Source of the DNA: Rubrivivax sp.
Lineage (GTDB): Bacteria; Pseudomonadota; Gammaproteobacteria; Burkholderiales; Burkholderiaceae_C
NCBI GenBank assembly: GCA_022842595.1
Contig: JALHPF010000006.1
Location: 62,001 to 126,000 of the forward strand
Length of the DNA: 64,000 nucleotides
Direction of reading: 5' to 3'
In this document: positions 7,905-15,914 of the stretch, piece by piece
Layout: each line of letters starts with the position of its first letter
Numbering within the stretch: the stretch's first letter is position 1
Position numbers and translations under genes: made by a program
The notes under the pieces: generated by a model
Seen by the model: only the letters and a program-made list of their open reading frames with translations
Databases searched by the model: none
What the model was told of the DNA's origin: nothing

Positions 7905-8546
7905 TCAGCGCGCCAGATGGCTGCCCAGAACCGGAAACAGCTTGATCAGGCCGTCGGCCAGCAGTTCGACGGCCATCGCTGCCAGGATCAGCCCCATCAG
8001 CCGCGTCATGACGTTGATCCCGGTGCTGCCCAGCACGCGCGCGATGCGCCCGGAGGCCATAAAAGCCAGATAGGTGGCCAGCCCGATGACGACGCCATAT
8101 CCGACCAGTACCCCGAGCTGCCAGGCATGGCGGGTCTTCTCGGCGTAGATCACCATCGTCGATATCGTGGCCGGGCCGGTGAGCAGTGGAATGGTCAGCG
8201 GCACCACGGCGATGCTGGCGCCGGCGTCGACTTTCTGGTCGCCCTCGGTCACGTCGTCGGGCCGCGTGTCGGCCTGCTGGGCATTGAGCATGGCCAACGA
8301 GCTGATGAGCAGCAGGCAGCCGCCGCCGACCTGGAAAGAAGCCAGCGAAATGCCGAAGAACTCGATCACCTTCAAGCCGGCCAGGGCACTCACGGCGATG
8401 ACCACGAACGCCGAGAAGGCACTGATGCGCATCGTCCGCAAACGCTCTTCGCGGCTGAAGTTCCGCGTGAAGTGAATGAAGAAGGGCACGACGCCTATCG
8501 GGTTGACGATCGCCAGCAGGGCGATGAGCGGTTTCAGCAGGTCCAT
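7905..8546 (-). CDS. MarC family integral membrane protein
   Basis: A 213-residue protein with six predicted membrane segments. It opens with the family hallmark LLAIVNPIGVVPFFI and has a second half reading VPLTIPLLTGPATISTMVIYAE, the internal repeat typical of MarC/UPF0056 proteins. MarC was once linked to multiple antibiotic resistance, but that link was later withdrawn; transport substrate unknown. A TAGGAT -10-like hexamer ends only 6 bases before the ATG, suggesting a very short or absent leader. Transcription probably runs to the terminator at 7662-7685. Confidence 0.85.
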   Translation of the reverse strand: MDLLKPLIALLAIVNPIGVVPFFIHFTRNFSREERLRTMRISAFSAFVVIAVSALAGLKVIEFFGISLASFQVGGGCLLLISSLAMLNAQQADTRPDDVTEGDQKVDAGASIAVVPLTIPLLTGPATISTMVIYAEKTRHAWQLGVLVGYGVVIGLATYLAFMASGRIARVLGSTGINVMTRLMGLILAAMAVELLADGLIKLFPVLGSHLAR

Positions 8547-8552
8547 GGGCTG

Positions 8553-8558
8553 ATCCTA
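8553..8558 (-). promoter_or_regulatory. Putative -10 element of marC
   Basis: TAGGAT on the minus strand just before the marC ATG (8546). If used, the transcript would begin at or within a few bases of the start codon. Confidence 0.3.
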
Positions 8559-8703
8559 GGGCGCGCGGGGAATGCGTGCTGCCCCTTGGTGGTGCAGTGC
8601 GCCCGAGGTCGGACCGATGCTTCAGGTTTTCGAGGGTTTGTTCGGGGGCGGCAAAACAACAACTGACCGTTTCGACGCTTTACAGGCCCTGAGAAGTCAA
8701 CTT

Positions 8704-8709
8704 CATAAT
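8704..8709 (+). promoter_or_regulatory. Putative promoter of the RRM protein gene
   Basis: CATAAT (8704-8709) with a TTTACA-like hexamer at 8679-8684 (19-base spacing). This would give an mRNA leader of about 90 bases before the GTG at 8808, long for this compact genome and reminiscent of cold-inducible RNA-binding protein genes. Confidence 0.35.
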
Positions 8710-8807
8710 ACGGAGTCTGTGTCTGGCAGCCGCGCCTTACGCCTGATTGGTTCACGCAGGGTTGAAGCTCCACATGGTTACTTTCGGAAATTGATTGAGG
8801 GCTCCCC

Positions 8808-9329
8808 GTGGGAAACAAACTGTACGTCGGCAACCTGGCTTATTCGGTCCGCGATGATTCGCTGCACCAAGCATTTTCGCAATTCGGCAGCGTCACATCT
8901 GCCAAGGTCATGATGGACCGCGACACCGGCCGCTCGAAGGGCTTCGGCTTTGTCGAGATGGGTTCCGACGCCGAAGCGCAATCGGCCATCAACGGCATGA
9001 ACGGTCAGGCACTGGAAGGCCGTGCCATCGTCGTCAACGAAGCTCGTCCGCGTGAAGAGCGCCCGGGTGGCTTCGGCGGTGGTGGTGGTGGCGGCAGCCG
9101 CGGCGGCTACGGTGGCGGCGGCACTGGTGGCGGCGGCGGCGGCTACGGTGGTGGCGGCGGCGGCGGCGCAGGTGGTGGCGGCGGTGGCCGCAGCCCCTAT
9201 GGCGGTGGCGGTGGCGGCGGCGGTGGCCGCAGCCCCTACGGCAGTGGCGGTGGCGGTGGTGGCCGCGGCGGCTACGGTGGTGGCACGGGCGGTGGTGGCG
9301 GCGGCAGCCGTGGCGGCTACGGCGACTGA
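8808..9329 (+). CDS. RRM domain RNA-binding protein with glycine-rich tail
   Basis: A 173-residue protein. Residues 1-80 form one RNA recognition motif with RNP2 (LYVGNL, residues 5-10) and RNP1 (KGFGFVEM, about 45-52). The aromatic residues that stack on RNA are present. From about residue 85 the chain is a low-complexity Gly/Arg/Ser/Tyr tail with repeated GGRSPYG and GGGYGGG units, similar to bacterial and plant cold-responsive glycine-rich RNA-binding proteins. The start is GTG, preceded by GAGGG; no ATG upstream fits. It is single and ended by the terminator at 9361-9402. It probably binds RNA in the cytoplasm under cold or stress. Confidence 0.9.
   Translation: MGNKLYVGNLAYSVRDDSLHQAFSQFGSVTSAKVMMDRDTGRSKGFGFVEMGSDAEAQSAINGMNGQALEGRAIVVNEARPREERPGGFGGGGGGGSRGGYGGGGTGGGGGGYGGGGGGGAGGGGGGRSPYGGGGGGGGGRSPYGSGGGGGGRGGYGGGTGGGGGGSRGGYGD
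9075..9325 (+). repeat. Glycine-codon low-complexity repeat (ggcggtggc-type)
   Basis: In-frame GGN-rich repeats encode the glycine-rich tail of the RRM protein, including two near-identical copies of a GGGGRSPYG-coding unit. Such tracts are prone to length change by slippage. Confidence 0.7.
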
Positions 9330-9360
9330 ACCACGGTCGGCACCTTGATGCCGGCATGAA

Positions 9361-9402
9361 CAGAAAGGCGCGACAGCTGTGCAGGCTGCGCGCCTTTTTC
9401 TG
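9361..9402 (+). terminator. Rho-independent terminator of the RRM gene
   Basis: CAGAAAGGCGCG (9361-9372) pairs with CGCGCCTTTTTCTG (9389-9402). The GC stem is followed by five T. It lies 32 bases past the RRM stop and also faces the end of the PII-like gene on the other strand. Confidence 0.85.
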
Positions 9403-9431
9403 TTGAAGACCGCTCCTGCTTCGACCGGCCT

Positions 9432-9737
9432 CTAGTAGCGCGCCGGCCGCAGCACGGAGATCTCGCTGAAATACAGCGCGACGTGATAGTGACGCGCGTA
9501 CTGCGTCATGACATGCTCCGCCAGCGCGTCGGCCACGGCCTCGCTGCAGATGAGCTTGATCTCCACCGTGCGGTCGGCTTCCCAGGCCCCCTCGCGTTCG
9601 CCTTCCTGGCCAGCGCCGCGAACGTCGGTCACGGTCCAGGCCTGTACGCCATGCTGGCGTGCGTCGCGCAGCAGTGCGCGTTCGATGGCAGCTTCGGCAA
9701 CGATGACGAGCAGCGTCTTGGGATGCTTGGTGATCAT
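9432..9737 (-). CDS. sbtB: PII-like regulator, SbtB type
   Basis: A 101-residue small protein of the PII/GlnB fold: LLVIVAEAAIERALLRDARQHG, then a T-loop-like polar segment (GAGQEGEREGAWEADRTVE), then IKLICSEAVADALAEHVMTQY. It starts with an ATGA overlap (9734-9737) on the stop of the SbtA-like transporter, the same pairing as cyanobacterial SbtA-SbtB, where SbtB binds cAMP/ATP/ADP and gates bicarbonate uptake. The C-terminus ends VLRPARY without the CGPxGC redox loop of many cyanobacterial SbtB proteins. It was identified mainly from its size, fold pattern and partner gene. Confidence 0.72.
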   Translation of the reverse strand: MITKHPKTLLVIVAEAAIERALLRDARQHGVQAWTVTDVRGAGQEGEREGAWEADRTVEIKLICSEAVADALAEHVMTQYARHYHVALYFSEISVLRPARY

Positions 9738-10678
9738 GGCGTGAGGTGACGGGCCAGCGCGATATACGCGGGGATACCCACCACCAGATTGAACGGGAAG
9801 GTGATGCCCAGCGCAACGGTAATCGACAGCGCGGCGTTGGCTTCGGGCACGGCCATGCGCATGGCCGTGGGTGCGGCGATGTAGCTGGCGCTGGCGCTCA
9901 GCGTCGCCAGCAGCGCAACACCGCCGGTCGACAGGCCCAGCGCCATGCCGACCGCCGCCCCCAGTATCGCCAGCAAGGGCGGCGCGCCCAGGCCCACCAC
10001 CAGCACCGCGACACCAAAGCGCCGGACTTCGGCGAGCCGGCCGCCGGCCACCAAGCCCAGTTCCAGCAGGAAGAGCGCCAGCACGCCCTTGAAGGGTTCG
10101 ACAAAGACGGCCTCGATCGGGCGCATGCCGGCATCGCCGGCGACGGCGCCGATGACGATGCCGCCCAGCAGCAGCAGCACGCTCTTGCCGAACAGCACGT
10201 CGTGAGCCAGCGTTCGCCAGCGGGTGGGGGGCGCTTCCGGGCTGCGACCGGCCCAGCGCGCCAGCAGGATGCCCGCTGCCAGACCCGGCGCTTCCATCAC
10301 TGCCACCCACAGCGCGGCGTGGCTTTCGTAGGCAATGCCTTCGCGCTGCAAGGCGGCGGTGGCCACCGCAAAGGTCACCACGCTGACCGAACCGAAATGG
10401 GCGGCGAGCGATGCCGCGTCGACGCCGGCCAGGCGCAGCCAGCGCAGCGCAGGGAACAGCAGGAAGGGAATCGAAAAACCCAATGTCACGCAGGCCAGCA
10501 CCTGCGGCAACAAATCAGCCAGCGGCTGCCGGCTCAGTTCAAGCCCGCCCTTCAGTCCGATGGCCAGCAGCAGATAGATCGACAGTGTCTCGTACAGCGC
10601 CTCGGGCAGCCGCAAGTCGCTGCGGACCAGGCGCGCCAGCAAACCCAGCAGGAAAAAGAGAACGACGACATCGATCAT
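9734..10678 (-). CDS. sbtA: Sodium-dependent bicarbonate transporter, SbtA family
   Basis: A 314-residue integral membrane protein with about ten helices in two inverted halves. Recognisable stretches are YLLLAIGLKGGLELS in the first half, VAVMEAPGLAAGILL, and EPFKGVLALFLLELGLVAG plus SASASYIAAPTAMR in the second, characteristic of SbtA (DUF897). SbtA takes up bicarbonate with sodium across the inner membrane. Its stop overlaps the start of the PII-like gene. No carboxysome, RuBisCO or carbonic anhydrase gene is in this window, so whether it feeds CO2 fixation or carboxylases such as PEP or acetyl-CoA carboxylase is open. Confidence 0.85.
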   Translation of the reverse strand: MIDVVVLFFLLGLLARLVRSDLRLPEALYETLSIYLLLAIGLKGGLELSRQPLADLLPQVLACVTLGFSIPFLLFPALRWLRLAGVDAASLAAHFGSVSVVTFAVATAALQREGIAYESHAALWVAVMEAPGLAAGILLARWAGRSPEAPPTRWRTLAHDVLFGKSVLLLLGGIVIGAVAGDAGMRPIEAVFVEPFKGVLALFLLELGLVAGGRLAEVRRFGVAVLVVGLGAPPLLAILGAAVGMALGLSTGGVALLATLSASASYIAAPTAMRMAVPEANAALSITVALGITFPFNLVVGIPAYIALARHLTP

Positions 10679-10729
10679 GGCAAGTGGTGACGCTGACAGC
10701 GCGTTTGACGGCAGTGCTGCATGCCGAGC

Positions 10730-11533
10730 TTATGTCGGGCCGCTGCCATTGCCGCCGCCGCTGCTGCGGCGAGGTTTGCGCCCGCGGCCGGCGGCCAGGC
10801 GGTCGAACCAGGCATTGGGCAAGATCCGCATGAACTTGGCCACCAGACCCATCTGCCAGGGAATGACGGCGTAGCTGCGGCCAGCGTCGATGGCCCGCCC
10901 GGCGCGCTCGGCGAAGTCTTCGGCGCGCATCAGGAAAGGCATCGAATAGGGGTTGCGCGCCGTCAGCGGCGTGGCGATGTAGCCCGGCAGCAGGGTGACC
11001 ACACGCACACCGTCGCTGCGGCATTCGCCGCGAAGGCTTTCGCAATAGGCCACCACGCCTGCCTTGCTGGCGCAATAGGCGCCGTGCCCGGGCAGGCCAC
11101 GGATGGCTGCGACGCTGGCGATGCCCACCAGCGTGCCACTGCCCCGCTGGCGCATGGCCGGCAGGAAGGGGTGGAACGTGGCCGCCAGCCCGAGGTTGTT
11201 GATGGCAAAGGTGTCGCGCATGACATCGAGGTCGGCGCGCTCGGCGCTTTCCATGCCCAGGCTGATGCCGGCGCTGGCCACCACCACGTGCGGCAGCCCC
11301 TGCGCGGCCAGGCACTGCTGTGCGGCGGCGATGATGCTGTCGGGCTGCGCCACGTCGGCGCCATAGATTCCCACCCGCTCGGCCCCGAGACCTTGCGCCT
11401 GCGCCCAGGCCTGCAGTTCGGCCGTGCGCCGGGCCACCAGTGCCAGCCGCCAGCCGGCCCGGGCGTAGCGCGCGGCCAGGGCCTGACCGATGCCGCTGGA
11501 TGCGCCGGTGATGAAGATCAGCGGTGCGGTCAT
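10730..11533 (-). CDS. SDR family oxidoreductase
   Basis: A 267-residue classical short-chain dehydrogenase: TGASSGIG at 9-16, ASAG at about 86-89, Ser140, and Tyr153-x-x-x-Lys157 (YCASK). The C-terminal region has a hydrophobic WQMGLVAKFMRILP stretch and a basic Gly/Ser-rich tail (GRGRKPRRSSGGG). Its ATG overlaps the lptC stop (ATGA at 11530-11533), so it is translated with the KDO/LPS-export genes. In many betaproteobacteria lptA would occupy this position. Substrate unknown; a lipid or sugar substrate is only a guess from context. Confidence 0.85.
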   Translation of the reverse strand: MTAPLIFITGASSGIGQALAARYARAGWRLALVARRTAELQAWAQAQGLGAERVGIYGADVAQPDSIIAAAQQCLAAQGLPHVVVASAGISLGMESAERADLDVMRDTFAINNLGLAATFHPFLPAMRQRGSGTLVGIASVAAIRGLPGHGAYCASKAGVVAYCESLRGECRSDGVRVVTLLPGYIATPLTARNPYSMPFLMRAEDFAERAGRAIDAGRSYAVIPWQMGLVAKFMRILPNAWFDRLAAGRGRKPRRSSGGGNGSGPT

Positions 11534-12186
11534 CGGGCTCGCGGCGGCAGGGTCAGGCGCGCCGGCCCGCCCAGGTCCAGCTTCTGGCTCGGGTGGTCAT
11601 AGACGAGGCCGGTGGCGCGCATTTCGGCGCCGCCATGGACCACCACCACCGGCTGGTTCGACAACACCCGCTCGGTCAGCAGGAAGGCATGGAGAAACTC
11701 GCTGCGCATCACCAGAGGCACGCCGGCGGTGTCGATGCTGTTGACGACGGCCTCGCCGATGAGCTGGACCTCACTGCCGTCGCCGGTGGCGACCGCGCGG
11801 CGCGCCCGCGCGAGCGTGACGCGGCCGTCCGGACTGATGGCGCGGATGTGCACGTCGTCGATCTCGATTCTGTCGGTGGCCGGCAGATGACGCATCAGCG
11901 CGCCTTCCAGCCGCAGCTTGAGTTCACCGCGGGCGTCGAAACGTTCGATGGCGAAGGCAGTCATCGTGTAGTCGGGATCGGTGCGCAGGGGCACATCGGC
12001 GGCCGGCCCGATCGGGCCGGGCGAATTCTTCACCAGCCACCAGGTGCCCAGCGCCAGCAGCAGCATCAGCAGCAAGGGCAGGAACGACACCAGGGTGCCC
12101 AAGGCGCGACGGTGCCAGGCTTCACGCTGGGGCTGGCGGGCAGGCTGGGCCGGCGCCAGCAGCGCCATCGCGGCACGTGGCTTCAT
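11530..12186 (-). CDS. lptC: LPS export system protein LptC
   Basis: A 218-residue bitopic inner-membrane protein: one membrane helix at about 32-52 (LPLLLMLLLALGTWWLVKN), followed by the periplasmic LptC beta-jellyroll with DYTMTAFAIERFDARGELKLRLEG and a later LSNQPVVVVHGGAEMRATGLVYD. LptC links the LptBFG transporter to the periplasmic bridge protein LptA. It follows kdsC by 58 bases. The ATG at 12186 was chosen; a GTG about nine codons upstream is possible. No lptA or lptB is found next to it in this window. Confidence 0.87.
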   Translation of the reverse strand: MKPRAAMALLAPAQPARQPQREAWHRRALGTLVSFLPLLLMLLLALGTWWLVKNSPGPIGPAADVPLRTDPDYTMTAFAIERFDARGELKLRLEGALMRHLPATDRIEIDDVHIRAISPDGRVTLARARRAVATGDGSEVQLIGEAVVNSIDTAGVPLVMRSEFLHAFLLTERVLSNQPVVVVHGGAEMRATGLVYDHPSQKLDLGGPARLTLPPRAR

Positions 12187-12244
12187 CGCCCGGCCGTCCA
12201 GGCGCAGCACATGGCTGCGTGGTTGCTGGTGCTGCGCGTTGCGT

Positions 12245-12820
12245 TCAAGCGCCGTCCAGCGTCTGCAGGTGAGCCTGCAGCAGCCCGGCATAAAGGCCGG
12301 CCGCCACCAGCAGCAGGTCGCAGAACTCGCGTGCTGCGCCGTGGCCACCGGCTTGGCGCGTCACGTGGTGGGCAACGGCCTGCACCTCGACATGGGCGTT
12401 GGCGGGCGCGCAGGCGAAGCCGGCACGTGCCAGCAGCGGCAGGTCGGGCCAGTCGTCGCCGATGGCGGCGACCTCGGGCCAGGCCAGGCCGAGCCGATTG
12501 AGCAAGGCGTCGGCCGCCGCCAGCTTGTCGCTGGCGCCATAGACGGCGTGGTCCAGGCCGAGATCGGCAACGCGGCGGCGCACGGCTGGCGAATCGCGCC
12601 CGGTGATCACCAGCGGCTCGATGCCGCCCAGCTTCAGCAGCTTCAGCCCATGGCCGTCGAGCGTGCTGAAGGCCTTGAAGGCCTCGCCTTGTTCGCCGAT
12701 GTAGATGCGGCCGTCCGTGAGCACGCCGTCGACATCGAAGATTGCCGCCTTCATGGCAGGGCCGCGGCCCTGGGCGCGCAGCAGCAGTTCAGGCGGGAAG
12801 CTCAGCGCTGGCGAGGCCAT
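12245..12820 (-). CDS. kdsC: 3-deoxy-D-manno-octulosonate 8-phosphate phosphatase KdsC
   Basis: A 191-residue HAD-superfamily phosphatase of the C0 type. The nucleophile motif DVDGVLTDG is at about 29-37, VITGRDSPAVRRR supplies motif II, and the GDDWPDLPLL motif the Mg-binding aspartates. It dephosphorylates KDO-8-phosphate in lipopolysaccharide core synthesis. The start at 12820 overlaps the kdsD stop by one base (TGATG), so the two are translated together. The N-terminal 22 residues before MKAAIFDVDG could be an extension, and an ATG at 12754 is an alternative start. Confidence 0.9.
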   Translation of the reverse strand: MASPALSFPPELLLRAQGRGPAMKAAIFDVDGVLTDGRIYIGEQGEAFKAFSTLDGHGLKLLKLGGIEPLVITGRDSPAVRRRVADLGLDHAVYGASDKLAAADALLNRLGLAWPEVAAIGDDWPDLPLLARAGFACAPANAHVEVQAVAHHVTRQAGGHGAAREFCDLLLVAAGLYAGLLQAHLQTLDGA

Positions 12821-13821
12821 CAGATGACCTTGGCCCGCATCAGGTCGTTCGAATTCAGCGCGCCGACCAGCTTGCCGCCGCCGTCGACCACGAGCACGCT
12901 GGTGACGCGGTGCTGTTCCATCACGCCAGCGGCGTCGACGGCCAGCGCATCGGCGCGAACGAGCCGGGGTGTCCTGTGCATCACGTCGGTGGCGCTGAGT
13001 GCGCGCAGGTCGACGCCGCGTTCGATCAGCCGGCGCAGGTCGCCGTCGGTGAAGATGCCCAGAGGCTGCCTGTCGGCATCGGCCACGGCGGTGAAGCCCA
13101 GGCCCTTGCCCGTCATCTCGCGCAGCAGGGCGTTGAAGCTGGCGTCGGGGGGCACCACCGGCACGGCGTCGCCGCTGCGCATGAGGTCGTGGACGTGGAT
13201 CAGAAGCTTGCGGCCCAGGCTGCCACCCGGGTGGGAGCGGGCGAAGTCCTCCTCGCGGAAGCCGCGGGCGTCGAGCAGGGCCACGGCCAGCGCGTCGCCC
13301 AGGGCCATCTGCGCCGTGGTGCTGGCGGTGGGCGCCAGGTTCAGTGGGCAGGCTTCTTCTTCGACGGCGCTGGACAGCTGCCAGTCGGCATGGCGCGCCA
13401 GCGTCGAGTCCGGCTTGCCGGTCATGGCCACCAGCGTCACGCCCAGCCGGCGCATGGCGGGCAGGATCGCCGCCAGCTCGTCGCTTTCACCGCTGTTGCT
13501 GATGGCGAGCACGACGTCGCCGGCCATCACCATGCCCAGGTCGCCATGGCTCGCTTCGGCCGGGTGCACGAAAAACGCCGGCGTGCCGGTGGAAGCCAGC
13601 GTGGCCGCGATCTTGCGTCCGACATGGCCGCTCTTGCCCATGCCCATGACGATCACACGCCCGCGGCATTCCAGCATCGACCGCACGGCGCCTGCGAAGC
13701 CATCGCCCTGCCGCGCTGCCAGCCCGAGCAGGGCGCGGGCCTCGATCTCGAAGGTGCGCGCTGCCAGTGCCAGGGCGCGCGCCGCGTCGAAGCTGGGGTG
13801 CTGGGACAGCGGCAGGTTCAT
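12820..13821 (-). CDS. kdsD: Arabinose-5-phosphate isomerase KdsD
   Basis: A 333-residue protein with an N-terminal SIS domain (VIVMGMGKSGHVGRKIAATLASTGTP context; sugar-phosphate loop GMGKSGH) and two C-terminal CBS domains (about 205-333, including LGIFTDGDLRR). It interconverts ribulose-5-phosphate and arabinose-5-phosphate, the first committed step to KDO. It leads the minus-strand kdsD-kdsC-lptC-SDR unit and is divergent from the Kef-type antiporter with 41 bases between starts. A TAGAAT -10 lies at 13849-13854. Confidence 0.93.
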   Translation of the reverse strand: MNLPLSQHPSFDAARALALAARTFEIEARALLGLAARQGDGFAGAVRSMLECRGRVIVMGMGKSGHVGRKIAATLASTGTPAFFVHPAEASHGDLGMVMAGDVVLAISNSGESDELAAILPAMRRLGVTLVAMTGKPDSTLARHADWQLSSAVEEEACPLNLAPTASTTAQMALGDALAVALLDARGFREEDFARSHPGGSLGRKLLIHVHDLMRSGDAVPVVPPDASFNALLREMTGKGLGFTAVADADRQPLGIFTDGDLRRLIERGVDLRALSATDVMHRTPRLVRADALAVDAAGVMEQHRVTSVLVVDGGGKLVGALNSNDLMRAKVI

Positions 13822-13848
13822 TCAGGAAGCCCTCGAATACGATTGGGC

Positions 13849-13854
13849 ATTCTA
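13849..13854 (-). promoter_or_regulatory. Putative -10 element of the kdsD operon
   Basis: TAGAAT on the minus strand, about 28 bases before the kdsD ATG. It lies in a 41-base divergent gap, so it overlaps whatever drives the antiporter gene on the plus strand. Confidence 0.35.
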
Positions 13855-13862
13855 GGGATTCC

Positions 13863-15866
13863 ATGGCCAGCACCCTCGAGCTCGTCCTGCTCTACCTTGT
13901 AGCCGCCGTGCTCGGCGTCGTCGTCTGCCGTTCGCTGAAACTGCCGCCCATGCTGGGTTACCTGGTGGTCGGCGTGCTCATCGGCCCCAACGCCCTGGCC
14001 TTTGCCCAGGACAGCGCCAGCGTCAAGTACCTCGCCGAGTTCGGGGTTGTCTTCCTGATGTTCGTGATCGGGCTGGAATTCAACCTGCCCAAGCTCAAGA
14101 GCATGCGCACCCTGGTTTTTGGGCTGGGGCTGTCCCAGGTCTTCCTGACCATGGCCGGCACCCTGCTGGGCCATGGCTTGCTCGTCTGGGGTTATGCCTG
14201 GGTGGTCGGCCACGCCTGGCAGATGGACTGGCAGGGCGCGGTGGTTCTCGGCGGCGCGATGGCGATGAGCAGCACCGCCATCGTCGTCAAGCTGATGGCC
14301 GAACGCCTGGAACTTGAAAGCGAACATGGCAAGCGCGTGATGGGGGTGCTGCTGTTCCAGGACCTGGCCGTCGTGCCGCTGCTGGTGCTGATCCCGGCGC
14401 TGGGCTCGTCCGGCGAGGCGCTGATGACGGCGATGGCGCTGGCGGCGGTGAAGGCCGTGGCGCTGCTGGTGGTGTTGCTGGTCGGCGGCCAGCGCGTGAT
14501 GCGCTGGTGGCTGACCCTGGTGGCGCGGCGCAAGAGCGAGGAGCTGTTCATCCTGAACCTGCTGCTCATCACGCTCGGTCTGGCCTACCTGACCGAACAT
14601 GCCGGGCTGAGCCTGGCCCTGGGCGCGTTTGTCGCCGGCATGCTGGTGGCGGAGACCGAATACAAGCACCAGGTCGAGACCGACATCCGCCCCTTCCACG
14701 ACGTGCTGCTGGGGCTGTTCTTCATCACCATCGGCATGAAGCTGGACTGGCGCCCGGTGATCGAGCAGTGGTTCCTGGTGCTGGCGCTGACAACGCTGCC
14801 GGTGGTGGCCAAGTTCGTGCTCGTGGCGGCGCTGGCGCGGGCCTTCAAGGCCACGCCCGGGGTGGCGCTGCGCACCGGCCTATACCTCGCTCAGGCCGGT
14901 GAATTCGGCTTCGTGTTGCTGACGCTGGGCGCCGACCGCGGCCTCGTGGCGCCGGAGTGGGTGAGCCCGGTGCTGGCCAGCATGGTGCTGAGCATGTTGG
15001 CCACGCCCTTCCTCATCATGCACAGCGACCGCATCGTCAACCGCCTCAGCGCCAGCGACTGGCTGATGCAGTCGGTGGCGCTGACCACCATCGCCAAGCG
15101 CGCCATCGCCACCGAGGGCCACGTCATCATCTGCGGCTACGGGCGCAGTGGCCAGAACCTGGCGCGGCTGCTGGCGCCCGAGAAGATTCCGTACATGGCG
15201 CTCGATCTCGACCCCGACCGTGTGCGCCAGGCCGCCGCCGCTGGCCAGAGCGTGGTCTTCGGCGATGCTGCGCGTCTGCCCAGCCTGATGGCCGCCGGGC
15301 TGGCGCGTGCAGCGGCCGTGGTGGTGAGCTACCACGACACCCCCAGCGCCCTGAAGATCCTGCGCTTGGTGCAGGAACACGCGCCGAAGGTGCCGGTGAT
15401 CGTTCGCACCATCGACGACAGCGAGATCGACAAGCTGCGCGCCGCCGGCGCCACCGAAGTCGTGCCCGAGGCCGTCGAAGGCAGCCTGATGCTGGCCGGC
15501 CATGCCCTGGCCCTGGTGGGGGTGCCGATGGCGCGGGTGATCCGCATCACCCGCGACGCCCGCGACGCCCGCTACAGCCTGCTGCGGGGTTACTTCCACG
15601 GCGCCGACGACGACACCGTGGGCGAACTCGCGCAGGCCCGGTTGCGCAGCGTCACCCTGCCCGATGCCGGGCGCTGCGCGGGCCAGACGCTGGCCCAGCT
15701 GGCCCTGCACGCCGTGGGGGTGAGCGTGGTGTCGGTGCGGCGCCTGAACGGCGGCGTCATTCCCGCTGCCGACGATGTGCTGCTGAACGGCGGCGACACC
15801 CTGGTGCTGAGCGGCTTGCCCGAGGCCCTGGCGCTGGCCGAGAACAAGCTGCTCGGTGCCCGCTGA
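13863..15866 (+). CDS. Monovalent cation:proton antiporter-2 family protein (KefB/KefC/YbaL-like)
   Basis: A 667-residue protein. Residues 1-385 hold about twelve membrane helices of a CPA2 exchanger (LGYLVVGVLIGPNAL, FLMFVIGLEFNLPKL, LGAFVAGMLVAET). A linker leads to an RCK/TrkA-N domain at about 418-530 with the nucleotide loop GYGRSGQN, and a TrkA-C domain closes the chain (about 580-660). It probably exports K+ or Na+ in exchange for protons under control of NAD(H) or another ligand at the RCK domain. The divergent position next to kdsD is common in betaproteobacteria. Confidence 0.9.
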   Translation: MASTLELVLLYLVAAVLGVVVCRSLKLPPMLGYLVVGVLIGPNALAFAQDSASVKYLAEFGVVFLMFVIGLEFNLPKLKSMRTLVFGLGLSQVFLTMAGTLLGHGLLVWGYAWVVGHAWQMDWQGAVVLGGAMAMSSTAIVVKLMAERLELESEHGKRVMGVLLFQDLAVVPLLVLIPALGSSGEALMTAMALAAVKAVALLVVLLVGGQRVMRWWLTLVARRKSEELFILNLLLITLGLAYLTEHAGLSLALGAFVAGMLVAETEYKHQVETDIRPFHDVLLGLFFITIGMKLDWRPVIEQWFLVLALTTLPVVAKFVLVAALARAFKATPGVALRTGLYLAQAGEFGFVLLTLGADRGLVAPEWVSPVLASMVLSMLATPFLIMHSDRIVNRLSASDWLMQSVALTTIAKRAIATEGHVIICGYGRSGQNLARLLAPEKIPYMALDLDPDRVRQAAAAGQSVVFGDAARLPSLMAAGLARAAAVVVSYHDTPSALKILRLVQEHAPKVPVIVRTIDDSEIDKLRAAGATEVVPEAVEGSLMLAGHALALVGVPMARVIRITRDARDARYSLLRGYFHGADDDTVGELAQARLRSVTLPDAGRCAGQTLAQLALHAVGVSVVSVRRLNGGVIPAADDVLLNGGDTLVLSGLPEALALAENKLLGAR

Positions 15867-15914
15867 ATGCCCCCACGCCGGCCCGTTCGGCCAGGGCTGC
15901 CGGATCATCTGCAG

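Noticed and set aside
9075..9325. CRISPR-like or tandem DNA repeat
   Set aside because: The repeats are in-frame glycine codons of the RRM protein tail, with no spacers.
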